Assembly (NCBI GenBank): GCA_910575615.1
Contig: CAJTEX010000021.1
Location: 1-50,148, forward strand
DNA length: 50,148 nt
Source of the DNA: Bacteroidales bacterium
GTDB lineage: Bacteria > Bacteroidota > Bacteroidia > Bacteroidales > Muribaculaceae
Direction: 5' to 3'
The notes beneath the pieces are model-generated. The model was given only the letters and a program-made list of their open reading frames with translations, ran no database searches and had not been told where the DNA came from. Below, one piece after another: positions 7,714 to 16,221 of the stretch (positions are counted from its first letter, which is position 1; each line of letters begins with the position of its first letter). The position numbers and the translations under genes are program-made.

Positions 7714-8247
7714 TCAGTCAATTTTTCTTCCAAAATAGTAAGTATTCCAAGTATCTTTAGCATAGCCGTCACGGAGTACCTTGAAACTGTCAGGGGAAGC
7801 TCCTTCAATCTTAACTGCATAGAAATACACGTTCCAAGTATCCTTGGCGTAGCCGTCACGAAGCACCTTGAAACTCTCAGGTGAGGCACCGTTGATTTTC
7901 TTGCCGTCGAAATATACATTCCATGTGTCCTTGGCGTAGCCAAAGCCTAATACCTTGAATGAGTTGCTTGAAGCCCCGTCCATTTTTGTACCACAATAAT
8001 AGACACTCCATGTATCCTTGGCATAACCGTCGCGCAGTATGGAGAAACTCGAAGCCGAAGCGTCCTTGATTTCCCTGCCGTCAAAAAAGACCTTATTTTC
8101 GCTAACGAAGTATGGCGAACGATGATGTCGGTCTCCATGCTCATAACCTGATCCGTCTTCGTGATGGCTGTCGCACCGTTGCTGAGCTGATGCAACTGAA
8201 GCCGACAGACTTACGACCATAGCTAATATAAAAAGTATCTTTCTCAT
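7714..8247 (-). CDS. secreted DKNYY-like repeat protein
   Basis: 177 residues. A signal peptide (cleavage near SVASAQQ) precedes a His-rich linker and a little over four tandem repeats of 29 residues. Each repeat has the core SFKVLRDGYAKDTWNVY and then GxKIxGAS, the pattern of DKNYY-type repeats in which Asp/Lys/Tyr residues recur. The ATG at 8247 is chosen because the frame upstream (to 8331) overlaps the rhodanese gene and gives no signal peptide. Likely exported and repeat-folded; function unknown. The corresponding 87-bp DNA repeats are similar enough to slip or recombine. Confidence 0.8.
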   Translation of the reverse strand: MRKILFILAMVVSLSASVASAQQRCDSHHEDGSGYEHGDRHHRSPYFVSENKVFFDGREIKDASASSFSILRDGYAKDTWSVYYCGTKMDGASSNSFKVLGFGYAKDTWNVYFDGKKINGASPESFKVLRDGYAKDTWNVYFYAVKIEGASPDSFKVLRDGYAKDTWNTYYFGRKID

Positions 8248-8291
8248 TGCAGTTTTCTTTTTTAGACTATTCAGACAAGCGAAAGTTAATT

Positions 8292-8699
8292 CTACTGCTC
8301 TGACACAACCGGCAGACCGTCCTCTTTCCACTCGATGATACCGCCTTTGAGGTTAACCACCTTATAACCACAGTTGATCAGCATCTCGGCTGCGTCCAAT
8401 GAGCGGCGACCGCTTCGGCAGTAGACAAGCACGGTAGAATCCTTCGACAAATTTCGCTGAGCCATATCCTTGAAATCATCGGACTGCACATTGATGTTCA
8501 ACGCTCCGTCGATATGTCCTTCGGTGTATTCCTGCGGAGTGCGGACATCAACCAGTTGAACCGAATCAGATTTGATTTCTTTTTCAAATTCCAGTGCAGA
8601 GACAGAGACAATATTGTCATTGTGAGTACAACTGGAAGCTTGCATAGCACATGTAGTCATAACTATGAGGTATAAAGCGAATTTTATTATTCTAAACAT
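8292..8699 (-). CDS. rhodanese-like lipoprotein
   Basis: 135 residues starting at the ATG at 8699, directly after the NUDIX stop. A hydrophobic leader ends in MQASSC (Cys24), an acceptable though not ideal lipobox, so export is likely. A single rhodanese domain follows: LVDVRTPQEYTEGHIDGALNI, then VLVYCRSGRRS with the catalytic Cys, then GIIEWKEDGLPV. Rhodaneses carry persulfide sulfur on that cysteine. Periplasmic single-domain rhodaneses of this kind are common in Bacteroidales; the acceptor is unknown. Confidence 0.85.
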   Translation of the reverse strand: MFRIIKFALYLIVMTTCAMQASSCTHNDNIVSVSALEFEKEIKSDSVQLVDVRTPQEYTEGHIDGALNINVQSDDFKDMAQRNLSKDSTVLVYCRSGRRSLDAAEMLINCGYKVVNLKGGIIEWKEDGLPVVSEQ

Positions 8700-8700
8700 A

Positions 8701-9207
8701 TTATTTTCCCAGTTTGGATTTATATTGACGATACAGAATGTGTTGAGTATTTCCCGGTCGGTCTGGAAACATTCTTGACGGAGCTTCGTCAAGGGCGATC
8801 CAGTTGGCACCATCAACTTCCGACGACAGAGTGAAGTCGGACTTGCTGACATAGCCGACAAAGGCGTGCATCAGTTGCTCTCGCTTGTCAAACCAATGAG
8901 TACCGGCATATTCCAGACGCTTAATGTCAAGACCAAGTTCCTCCTTTACTTCTCTGACTGCGGCTTGCTCCGCAGTCTCACCGGGAGTGATAAATCCTGC
9001 TACGAAAGTTTCGTGTTCGTCAGAGATATATGATTGATGTAGCATGGCAATCTCGTGAAATTCATTCACGACCATGACAATGACACAGCTTGCAAACGAG
9101 TCGAACCAATATCGCTGGCAATCTGTGCAATACGGAACCGCTCCATCATCGCCTGCCAGTTTGCCTATTAGTTTCTTGCCACATTCAGGGCAGTATTTAT
9201 AGTGCAT
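8701..9207 (-). CDS. NUDIX hydrolase with zinc ribbon (NudC-like)
   Basis: 168 residues. Cys6, Cys9, Cys27 and Cys30 form a zinc ribbon. The Nudix box spans residues 71-93: GFITPGETAEQAAVREVKEELG, with the metal-binding REVKEE at 85-90. The combination of N-terminal ribbon and Nudix box resembles the C-terminal half of NAD-capped RNA/NADH pyrophosphatase NudC, but the protein is shorter than typical NudC (about 260 residues). It hydrolyses an X-linked nucleoside diphosphate of unknown identity. It is adjacent to the Ig-like fragment and the rhodanese gene in the operon. Confidence 0.85.
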   Translation of the reverse strand: MHYKYCPECGKKLIGKLAGDDGAVPYCTDCQRYWFDSFASCVIVMVVNEFHEIAMLHQSYISDEHETFVAGFITPGETAEQAAVREVKEELGLDIKRLEYAGTHWFDKREQLMHAFVGYVSKSDFTLSSEVDGANWIALDEAPSRMFPDRPGNTQHILYRQYKSKLGK

Positions 9208-9209
9208 GA

Positions 9210-9600
9210 TTATCTGATTTGAAATTCAACGTATGCCGTATCGCTCTTCTGAATCGGATATGGAGGATAACTGAATGTCTTGACGAGTCGGTAAGTGGCA
9301 GACTTATCACTCAGATCATAAAGCCATGGATTTACTGTCATTCTGAATGAGCCGTCCGGTTTCAATGAATATCCTATACCATTGAAACATACCTCAGTTC
9401 CCTTTGCCAAGAGGTCAAGATACTTTTTTGAGTACGGTGCCTGAATCCAGATTCCTTCATCAGATTTGGTGTCTATTCGATACCATTCTCCGGTAGTCAA
9501 ATCTGCGTCACGACTGTTTGTAAATTCCACTATCAGAGAATCCACCGGAGTTTTGACCGGGTCAGGGCTGACAATTCTCATTGTCATGCCCTCAACTGGT
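9210..9600 (-). pseudogene. Ig-like domain protein, N-terminus lost at transposase junction
   Basis: From about IVSPDPVKTPVDSLIVEFTNSRD to the stop, roughly 125 residues resemble a bacterial immunoglobulin-like beta-sandwich with a conserved TTGEWYRID and a closing AYVEFQIR strand. There is no signal peptide or lipobox, which such proteins usually have, and the upstream DNA is the transposase fragment at 9592-9969 in another frame. I infer that the ISAs1 remnant removed the 5' end. An ATG at 9614 lies in transposase sequence. Confidence 0.6.
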
Positions 9601-9969
9601 GCCGGTACCCTCATCGCTGCTGCCCCGCATGCATTTGCCGTCTATGGCGACAACCTCACCGTCGGTAAGTTCGGCGATGCTCTTGGTCCACGCCACGAAT
9701 GAATCATTCATCTCTTTGGAGTCTAACGCGCTGATAACCCGATTGAAAGTGTCGTGTGACGGTATACCGTTGGGCAGGTGGAGGAATTTCTTGAGCCAGT
9801 CTATCTTGGCATTGCCGTAGTCCTCCATCACATTCCATCCCTCGGCTCCGCAGATGACTGCGCATAGCGATATGAACAGGATTGACTCAAGGCTGTGTTT
9901 CTGTGTGCGCTCCACACGAGGATCGCTGATGGATGAAAAGAAATCTATGGGTGAGTTAGGATTTGTCAT
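9592..9969 (-). pseudogene. ISAs1-family transposase, N-terminal fragment
   Basis: 125 residues beginning MTNPNSPIDFFSSISDPRVERTQKHSL and including LISLCAVICGAEGW-like and LPNGIPSHDTFNRV segments, which are hallmarks of the ISAs1-family N-terminal region. VVAIDGKCMRGS contains the first catalytic Asp. The rest of the DDE domain is absent; the frame ends at TGA shortly after GSSDEG. So this element cannot transpose. Confidence 0.85.
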
Positions 9970-9975
9970 ATAAGA

Positions 9976-10017
9976 TTAACGGCTGTCTACCTATTTATAT
10001 TGGTAAACAGCCGTTAA
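9976..10017. other. 16-bp inverted repeat upstream of the transposase fragment
   Basis: TTAACGGCTGTCTACC (9976-9991) and GGTAAACAGCCGTTAA (10002-10017) are inverted repeats with one mismatch and a 10-base loop. The hairpin may be the outer end of the ISAs1 element, or a terminator for the leftward FKBP gene. The U-tract on either side is weak. Confidence 0.5.
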
Positions 10018-10174
10018 GTTTATTTAAGATGCGTCTGCCGTGGCGCGAAACAGCTTTAATATTGGCGGCATACGGAGGCAGAGCTGCAAGCATTTGGCTT
10101 CTGCTTGCGGCGTTGGTGCAAAGCCGGTACGCCGCCGGGGGATGCCGGGGTGTCAGGATGCCGGGGGGACGGGG
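10018..10174. other. non-coding stretch between ISAs1 remnant and FKBP gene
   Basis: A GC-rich spacer downstream of the FKBP stop. I see a G-rich run of GCCGGGG units near 10130-10160 but no gene and no clear terminator. This is the boundary between the AT-richer accessory region and the GC-rich core. Confidence 0.4.
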
Positions 10175-10573
10175 TCAGGAGATGCCCAGCAGCTCGATTT
10201 CGAAGATGAGCGTGGAGCCGCCGGGGATGCCGGGTTGGCTGAAACGTCCATAGCCTTGCTCGGCGGGGATGTAGATCTCCCATTTGTCGCCGACATGCAT
10301 CTGCTGGAGGGCTATGATCCATCCAGGGATGAGGTCGCGCAGGCGGAATGCCGGGGCAACTCCTCCTCGGCTGCTGTCAAATGTCTTGCCGTTGATTGTC
10401 TTCCCTACATAGTGGGCCGTCACTACGCTGTAGCGGTTGGGCATCGCCCCCTTTGCGTTGCCGTTTTTCACCACTTTGCACAACACACCTTTGTCGAGGA
10501 GCTTGACACCCGGCTCTTTCGCCTTGTCGGCAAGCCATTGCCGGTTCTTTTCTATGTATTCCTGTTTTGCCAT
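10175..10573 (-). CDS. FKBP-type peptidyl-prolyl cis-trans isomerase
   Basis: 132 residues. After a helical N-terminus (MAKQEYIEKNRQWLADKAKEPG) the FKBP domain shows YVGKTINGKTFDSSR, IPGWIIALQQMHVGDKWEIYIP and EQGYG, which line the proline-binding pocket. It accelerates proline isomerisation in folding proteins. There is no signal peptide when translation starts at the ATG at 10573, so a cytoplasmic location is expected; the longer in-frame start at 10603 adds ten residues without family resemblance. A TAACTTTG box lies upstream on the same strand. Confidence 0.9.
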   Translation of the reverse strand: MAKQEYIEKNRQWLADKAKEPGVKLLDKGVLCKVVKNGNAKGAMPNRYSVVTAHYVGKTINGKTFDSSRGGVAPAFRLRDLIPGWIIALQQMHVGDKWEIYIPAEQGYGRFSQPGIPGGSTLIFEIELLGIS

Positions 10574-10652
10574 CGTCGTTGTCAGAGATAATTCAGTCAT
10601 CAAAAGCGGACTCCGGCAAGTGGAAACATCTCCGGCTCCGGGCCCGGCTTTG

Positions 10653-10660
10653 CAAAGTTA
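10653..10660 (-). promoter_or_regulatory. -7 box for FKBP gene
   Basis: TAACTTTG on the minus strand, matching the Bacteroidota TAnnTTTG element, about 80 bp upstream of the FKBP start. No clear -33 TTTG at the usual distance. Confidence 0.5.
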
Positions 10661-10800
10661 CGCATTTTCGACCACCCGGCATCACGGCGACAAAGGATTT
10701 TCCGGCTTCCCCAGCCATCCTCTCGCATCTTTTCCCCTGCATGACATACGAATTACCCGCGCTCCCGCGTTATTCTTATTGTATGCAATTCATCCGAGAC

Positions 10801-12798
10801 ATGAAACCATCCATCCATAAGGCCGCTGCGACCATCTCCATCATCGTGGGCTACCTGATGCTGGCCCTTGCGCTATCTGGCTGCGGTGGCGCCAAGCTTT
10901 CGGTCGCCAATGAGCAATATGAGCGCGGGGAGTATTTCGAGGCCCAGAAGACTTACCGCAAGATATACAACAAGCTGACAAAACGCGAGGAGCGGCCTCA
11001 GCGCGGGGTGGTGGCATACCAGATGGGGCTATGTTACGAGAAACTCGGAATGAGCGCGAGGGCATCAGCCGCGTTCGCCAACGCCATCCGCTACCAGTAT
11101 CCCGACTCCACGGCAATCCTGCTGATGGCCAAGTCGCTCCAGGAGGAGGGGAAATACGCCCAGGCCATCAAGGCTTACGAGGAATACCTGTCGCTCAACC
11201 AGAAGTCGGCTGTCGCCCAGACCGGGCTGTCGGGATGCCGCTGGGCCTTGAACCAGAAAGGACACCCGACGCGCTACATCGTCAAGCAATCCAAACTATT
11301 CAACTCGCGTCGCGCCGACTTCGCCCCGATGTTTCTTGACCGCTCCACAGCCGACGTGGTGTATTTCACCTCGACCAACGAAAAGGTCACCGGCGACCGC
11401 AAAAGCGAAATCACCGGGATGAAGAAAGGCGACATATGGATGTCGCGCAAAAACGAGAAAGGGGAATGGCAACGCCCCGAGCCTGCCGAGGGGGAACTCA
11501 ACACCGAGATGGACGAGGGGGTATGCTCATTCACCCCTGACGGCTCCACTATGTATCTCTCCCGCGCGAGACGCGAGCCCAACTCGGCCACATCGGTGGA
11601 AATCTTCACCTCGCAACGCTCCGACGCCCAATGGAGCGCCCCTGTGAAATTCGAGATACTCAACGACACGGTGTCGGCTGTCGGCCATCCGGCGGTAAGC
11701 CCCGACGGAAAATGGCTCTACTTCACATCTGACATGCCTGGAGGCTCAGGCGGCAAAGACATATGGCGCATCAACCTGCTCGACCGTGTCGGGTCGCTCG
11801 AAAACCTCGGGGAATTCATCAACACCCCCGGCGACGAGATGTTTCCCTACGTCCGCACCGACTCCATACTGTATTTCGCCTCTGACGGGCATCCGGGATT
11901 CGGCGGCCTCGACCTTTTCAAGGCCACACTGACCCCGTCGGGAGGATGGAAAGTGGAGAACATGGGGCAGCCTGTCAACTCCTCGGCAGACGACTTCGGC
12001 ATCACTTTCGGCCAGGGCGAGTCAGGCTTCTTCTCCTCCAACCGTGGTGACGGCCGAGGCTACGACCACATCTATTCATTCATCCTGCCCGATATCGAGA
12101 TATGGATTTCAGGATGGGTGCTTGACCGCGACGAAGAGCCGGTGCCAAACGCGGTGATCCGCATCATCGGCAAGGATGGCTCCAACCAGAAAGCTGTCGC
12201 CAAGCCTGACGGCTCATTCCGGTTCCCGCTTCAGCGCGGAGTCGACTACGTGATGCTCGCCGGGGCAAAAGGCTACCTCAACGCCAAGCAGGAGTTCACA
12301 TCCGACACAGCTGAAGAGGATGCCGAATACAGCGTCGACTTCATTCTCGCCTCCATCAGCAAACCCGTCGTGATCGACAATATCTTCTACGACTTCGACA
12401 AAGCCACATTGCGCCCGGAGTCAAAAGAAGCCCTCGACGAGATGGCCCAGGTGATGCGCGACAACCCCAACATCACCATCGAGATGGCCTCCCACACCGA
12501 CCGCAAGGGGTCGGAGGAATACAACATCAACCTCTCGGGCCGACGCGCAAAATCGGTCATCGACTACCTGATATCTGTCGGCATAAAGCCCGACCGCCTT
12601 CAATCCCAAGGCTACGGCAAGAGCCGCCCGAAGACAATCACCAAGAAGCTCGCCCGCCTCTATCCCCAGTTCAAAGAGGGGGACACGCTCACCCCGGAAT
12701 TCATCGAGACACTGTCTGATGAGGACGCGGCCGTGGCAGACCAGATAAACCGCCGCACAGAGTTCCAGGTGCTTTCCATTGACTACGAAATGTACTGA
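10801..12798 (+). CDS. PorE-like lipoprotein (TPR, beta-propeller, CRD, OmpA C-terminal domain)
   Basis: 665 residues starting at the ATG at 10801. The signal ends in a lipobox, LSGC (Cys28). Domains in order: TPR-like helices (about 35-160; EQYERGEYFEAQKTY), WD40/PD40 beta-propeller repeats (about 170-430; SPDGKWLYFTSDMPGGSGGKDIW), a carboxypeptidase-regulatory-like domain (about 435-520; ISGWVLDRDEEPVPNAVI) and an OmpA-type peptidoglycan-binding domain (about 530-660; SHTDRKGSEEYNINLSGRRA). This exact order is that of PorE of the type IX secretion system in Porphyromonas. The role in secretion here is inference, since no other core T9SS gene lies in the window. The GSCFA gene follows after 3 bp. 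Confidence 0.85.
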   Translation: MKPSIHKAAATISIIVGYLMLALALSGCGGAKLSVANEQYERGEYFEAQKTYRKIYNKLTKREERPQRGVVAYQMGLCYEKLGMSARASAAFANAIRYQYPDSTAILLMAKSLQEEGKYAQAIKAYEEYLSLNQKSAVAQTGLSGCRWALNQKGHPTRYIVKQSKLFNSRRADFAPMFLDRSTADVVYFTSTNEKVTGDRKSEITGMKKGDIWMSRKNEKGEWQRPEPAEGELNTEMDEGVCSFTPDGSTMYLSRARREPNSATSVEIFTSQRSDAQWSAPVKFEILNDTVSAVGHPAVSPDGKWLYFTSDMPGGSGGKDIWRINLLDRVGSLENLGEFINTPGDEMFPYVRTDSILYFASDGHPGFGGLDLFKATLTPSGGWKVENMGQPVNSSADDFGITFGQGESGFFSSNRGDGRGYDHIYSFILPDIEIWISGWVLDRDEEPVPNAVIRIIGKDGSNQKAVAKPDGSFRFPLQRGVDYVMLAGAKGYLNAKQEFTSDTAEEDAEYSVDFILASISKPVVIDNIFYDFDKATLRPESKEALDEMAQVMRDNPNITIEMASHTDRKGSEEYNINLSGRRAKSVIDYLISVGIKPDRLQSQGYGKSRPKTITKKLARLYPQFKEGDTLTPEFIETLSDEDAAVADQINRRTEFQVLSIDYEMY

Positions 12799-12801
12799 AG
12801 C

Positions 12802-13668
12802 ATGCAGTTCCGCACAGAAATCAGCCCCCTTCCCGGCCTGCGGGGGAGCATATCCCACTCCACCCCCGTATGGACCATCGGCTCATGCTTCGCCGACAAC
12901 ATCGGCGACCGGATGCTCTCCGAAGGATTCGACATAGAGGTCAACCCGCTGGGCACACTCTACAATCCGCTCAGCATGCTAAATTCCGTGGCGACACTCG
13001 CCGAAGGGCGCACCTACGCTCCATCAGACTTCTTCCCCCACGAAGGGAAATTCCGCAGCTACGACTTCCACTCGGTCTACTCCCGTCCCACGGCTGAGGC
13101 CGCGGCCGAGCTTGTAAACAGCCGCCTTGGAAGCCTGCGCGCCGCTTTGCCACACCTCTCCACCCTAATGCTCACCTTCGGCTCGGCCCGCTGCTTCCGC
13201 CTGAAGTCAACCGGCCAGGCGGTCGCTAACTGCCACAAACAGCATCCCGACCTATTCCGTGTCGAAGACCTCTCGGTCGACACCTGCGCGGAAGCCATCT
13301 CCGAGACAGTCTCCCTGATGCGCCGCGTCGCCCCGCAGCTTTCACGGGTGATTCTCACAGTCAGCCCCATCCGCCACAAATCATACGGCCTCCACGCCGA
13401 CAAGCTCTCAAAGGCCACCCTGCTGCTGGCCTGCGACAAAATCGTCAATTCCGACCCTGAATCCATCATATATTTCCCCTCATACGAAATCATGATGGAT
13501 GACCTGCGCGACTACCGCTTCTACGCCTCAGATATGACGCATCCCTCCGATGTCGCGGTTGATTACATCTACGACACCTTCTCGCGCACATTCTATTCCG
13601 ACACGACAATGCGCGAGGCCGCCTCACGTCTACGCGAGTTCCGCCGCTCGCTCCACCGTCCCCGCTGA
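12802..13668 (+). CDS. GSCFA domain protein
   Basis: 288 residues carrying the name-giving motif WTIGSCFADNIGDR near residue 25, which corresponds to the GDSL-type nucleophile block of SGNH hydrolases, and VNPLGTLYNPLSM. The C-terminal SDMTHPSDVAVDYIY supplies the Asp/His pair expected of this fold. GSCFA proteins are conserved in Bacteroidota and are thought to be esterase- or acetyltransferase-like; substrate unknown. It is 3 bp after the PorE-like gene and probably in one operon with it. Confidence 0.9.
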   Translation: MQFRTEISPLPGLRGSISHSTPVWTIGSCFADNIGDRMLSEGFDIEVNPLGTLYNPLSMLNSVATLAEGRTYAPSDFFPHEGKFRSYDFHSVYSRPTAEAAAELVNSRLGSLRAALPHLSTLMLTFGSARCFRLKSTGQAVANCHKQHPDLFRVEDLSVDTCAEAISETVSLMRRVAPQLSRVILTVSPIRHKSYGLHADKLSKATLLLACDKIVNSDPESIIYFPSYEIMMDDLRDYRFYASDMTHPSDVAVDYIYDTFSRTFYSDTTMREAASRLREFRRSLHRPR

Positions 13669-13739
13669 AAAAACCACAGCCACCACAACGCGTCCCCAAA
13701 AGAATCCACCAGGGATTTGGAGGGGTCGTGGGATTGTCG

Positions 13740-13747
13740 TAATTTTG
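13740..13747 (+). promoter_or_regulatory. promoter of murF-alr
   Basis: TAATTTTG (-7) with TTTG at 13716-13719 exactly 20 bp upstream (-33): a near-consensus Bacteroidota housekeeping promoter, about 29 bp before the start codon. Confidence 0.75.
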
Positions 13748-13776
13748 CGGGTGATTTTTTAACGAGACAGACAAGG

Positions 13777-16215
13777 ATGTTCGAGGATTTGATTCCGCTG
13801 ACCGATTCGCGGTCACTCTCCGATGCCCCACGCACCGTTTTCTTCGCATTGCGCACCGCCACCGGCGATGGCCACCGTTTCATCCCGGAGCTTTACAGAC
13901 GCGGGGTAATGCATTTCGTGGTCGACAATGATTACCCAACACCTGCCGCCGAAACCGATTTTGCAGAAGCCACCTTCCTCCGGGTGGCATCCCCCCTCGC
14001 GGCATTGCAGACTTACGCCTCCCTCCGGCGCGACAGCTTTGACGGCAAAGTCATAGGCATCACCGGCAGCCGGGGCAAGACAATGGTAAAGGAATGGCTC
14101 GGCTCAGTGGTGTCACCCGAATGGCGCGTATGCCGCAGCCCCCGCAGCTACAACTCCCAGATTGGTGTTCCCCTCTCCGTATGGCGGCTCTCGCCAAGCG
14201 ACAACCTCGGCATTTTCGAAGCAGGTATATCGCGCGGCGGAGAGATGGAGACCCTCGCCTCAATCATCCGGCCCGAAATCACGGTAATCACCAACATCGG
14301 CCCGGAGCATGCCGACGGCTTCACATCCGAGGAAGAGAAAATCCGCGAGAAACTATCGCTCGCCCGCGATTCAAAGGCCATCGTGTATTGCGCCGACAAT
14401 CACCGGCTGGCACAGGCAGCGCTCACCCTTTACCCCGACAAGCGGCATATGTCATGGAGCATGAACGGCCTGAACGCCGACGCATCCTTGCAAATCGCCA
14501 CAAGTCCGCTCCCCGACGACCACACCCTTGTAAGATACACGCTCCCGGAGTCTCACGAATCCGAAGAGCTGACATTGCCATTCAACACCCCCTGGCAGGT
14601 CGAGAACGCCCTGACCGTGCTGGCCACGATGCTCGCCATCGGTTATGACGCTCCCGCCATATCATCCAGGCTCTCGCGCCTGCAGCCTGTCGGCACCCGC
14701 ATGCAGGTAAGCGCGGGGGTCAACGACTCCCTGATTGTCCACGACGACTACACCTGCGACCTGCCGTCGCTCTCCATCGCGCTCGACTTCACCCGCCGCC
14801 GTCTCACCTCTGGCCGCCGCCTCACCGTCATCCTCTCTGACATTGACAGCGACGGCGCTGACCTGGCCACAATTTACCGCGAAGCCGGGGAGACCCTGCG
14901 ACTGCGCGGCGTGAACCGACTGATTGGCATCGGGGAGGAAATATCACGACACTTCGCTGAAACCGCCCTTCCCGGCTGCCATTACCCATCGACCCAAGCA
15001 TTCCTCCAGGCGGTGACACCCACCGATTTCAGTTCCGAGCTGATTCTCATAAAAGGCTCGCCGGCATTCGGCTTCGACAAGATAGTCAACCACCTTGAGG
15101 CAAAGACCCACGAGACCGTGCTGGAGGTCAACCTCGACGCCATGGTCGACAACTTCAACTTCTTCCGCTCCAAGCTCAAGCCTGCCACCGGGATTGTCGC
15201 CATGGTCAAAGCCTCAGGCTACGGGGCCGGTTCGCTTGAGCTTGCCAAGACTCTCCAGGCCCACGGGGCCGCATACCTGGCCGTCGCCGTGGGAGATGAA
15301 GGGGCCGAACTGCGCAAGGCCGGCATCACCATGCCGATAATGGTGCTGAACCCCATGGTGTTGAATTACACCCAGCTTTTCGACAACAGGCTCGAACCTG
15401 AGATTTTCAGTTTCGAGTCGCTCGACCAGATAATCTTCGAGGCCCGACGCGCGGGTGTATCAGGCTATCCCATCCACCTAAAACTCGATTCCGGCATGCA
15501 CCGGCTCGGATTCCGCGAAGAGGAGCTGCCCAGTCTGCTCCAACAACTCGACAGCCAGACTGAGGTGACTGTGAAATCGGTGTTCTCCCACCTTGCCACC
15601 GCCGACTGCCTCGACCAGGACGACTACACCCGCCGTCAACTCGACTATTACACCCGCTGCGCCGACCTGATCGTCAGCCACTTCCCATACAAGGTGCTTC
15701 GCCATGTGCTGAACACCGCCGGCATACTGCGTTTCCCCCAGTACCAATTCGATATGGTGCGACTCGGAATCGGACTCTATGGCATACCTGTGCTGAACAA
15801 CGGCACCGAATCCTCCCTGCGGCCCATATCCTCCCTGCGCTCCGTAGTCATCGCCCTGCGCCACTGGGAACAGACCGAGACCGTGGGCTACGGACGTCGC
15901 GGCGTGCTTTCCCGCCCAAGCCTGATAGCCTCCGTGCCTATCGGATACGCCGACGGATTCAACCGCCATTGCGGCCGTGGCAACTGGAAAGTGGCCGTCA
16001 ACGGCCACCTCTGCCCCACCGTCGGCAACATCTGCATGGACACATGCATGGTCGATGTCACCGATGTGCCTGACGTGCGCACCGGCGACCCGGTGGTGAT
16101 TTTCGGGCCGGAGAATCCGGCCACAGAGATGGCCCGCGTGCTCGACACCATCCCATACGAGTGCCTGACCTCGGTCTCCCCCCGTGTGCGCCGCGTCTAC
16201 TTCCGCGAGAGCTGA
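13777..16215 (+). CDS. murF-alr: bifunctional MurF ligase / alanine racemase
   Basis: 812 residues from the ATG at 13777, preceded by ACAAGG. The N-terminal half (about 1-450) is a Mur ligase: ITGSRGKTMVKEW is the ATP-binding loop (near residue 96) and ITNIGPEHADGF the central domain. It adds D-Ala-D-Ala to UDP-MurNAc-tripeptide. The C-terminal half (about 455-812) is alanine racemase: MVKASGYGAG holds the PLP lysine, LDSGMHRLGF follows, and VGYGRRG and VPIGYADGF lie near the active-site tyrosine. The fusion couples production of D-Ala to its use in peptidoglycan and is typical of Bacteroidota. The 108-bp gap from GSCFA contains its promoter. Confidence 0.95.
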   Translation: MFEDLIPLTDSRSLSDAPRTVFFALRTATGDGHRFIPELYRRGVMHFVVDNDYPTPAAETDFAEATFLRVASPLAALQTYASLRRDSFDGKVIGITGSRGKTMVKEWLGSVVSPEWRVCRSPRSYNSQIGVPLSVWRLSPSDNLGIFEAGISRGGEMETLASIIRPEITVITNIGPEHADGFTSEEEKIREKLSLARDSKAIVYCADNHRLAQAALTLYPDKRHMSWSMNGLNADASLQIATSPLPDDHTLVRYTLPESHESEELTLPFNTPWQVENALTVLATMLAIGYDAPAISSRLSRLQPVGTRMQVSAGVNDSLIVHDDYTCDLPSLSIALDFTRRRLTSGRRLTVILSDIDSDGADLATIYREAGETLRLRGVNRLIGIGEEISRHFAETALPGCHYPSTQAFLQAVTPTDFSSELILIKGSPAFGFDKIVNHLEAKTHETVLEVNLDAMVDNFNFFRSKLKPATGIVAMVKASGYGAGSLELAKTLQAHGAAYLAVAVGDEGAELRKAGITMPIMVLNPMVLNYTQLFDNRLEPEIFSFESLDQIIFEARRAGVSGYPIHLKLDSGMHRLGFREEELPSLLQQLDSQTEVTVKSVFSHLATADCLDQDDYTRRQLDYYTRCADLIVSHFPYKVLRHVLNTAGILRFPQYQFDMVRLGIGLYGIPVLNNGTESSLRPISSLRSVVIALRHWEQTETVGYGRRGVLSRPSLIASVPIGYADGFNRHCGRGNWKVAVNGHLCPTVGNICMDTCMVDVTDVPDVRTGDPVVIFGPENPATEMARVLDTIPYECLTSVSPRVRRVYFRES

Positions 16216-16221
16216 CGCTGC

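Noticed and set aside
7714-8100. Tandem DNA repeat or CRISPR-like array
   Set aside because: The periodicity of 87 bp is explained by 29-residue protein repeats.
9592-9969. Functional ISAs1 transposase
   Set aside because: Most of the DDE domain is missing after the first catalytic Asp.
10567-10800. N-terminal extension of the PorE-like protein
   Set aside because: The lipoprotein signal begins at the ATG at 10801; the upstream codons overlap the divergent FKBP promoter.
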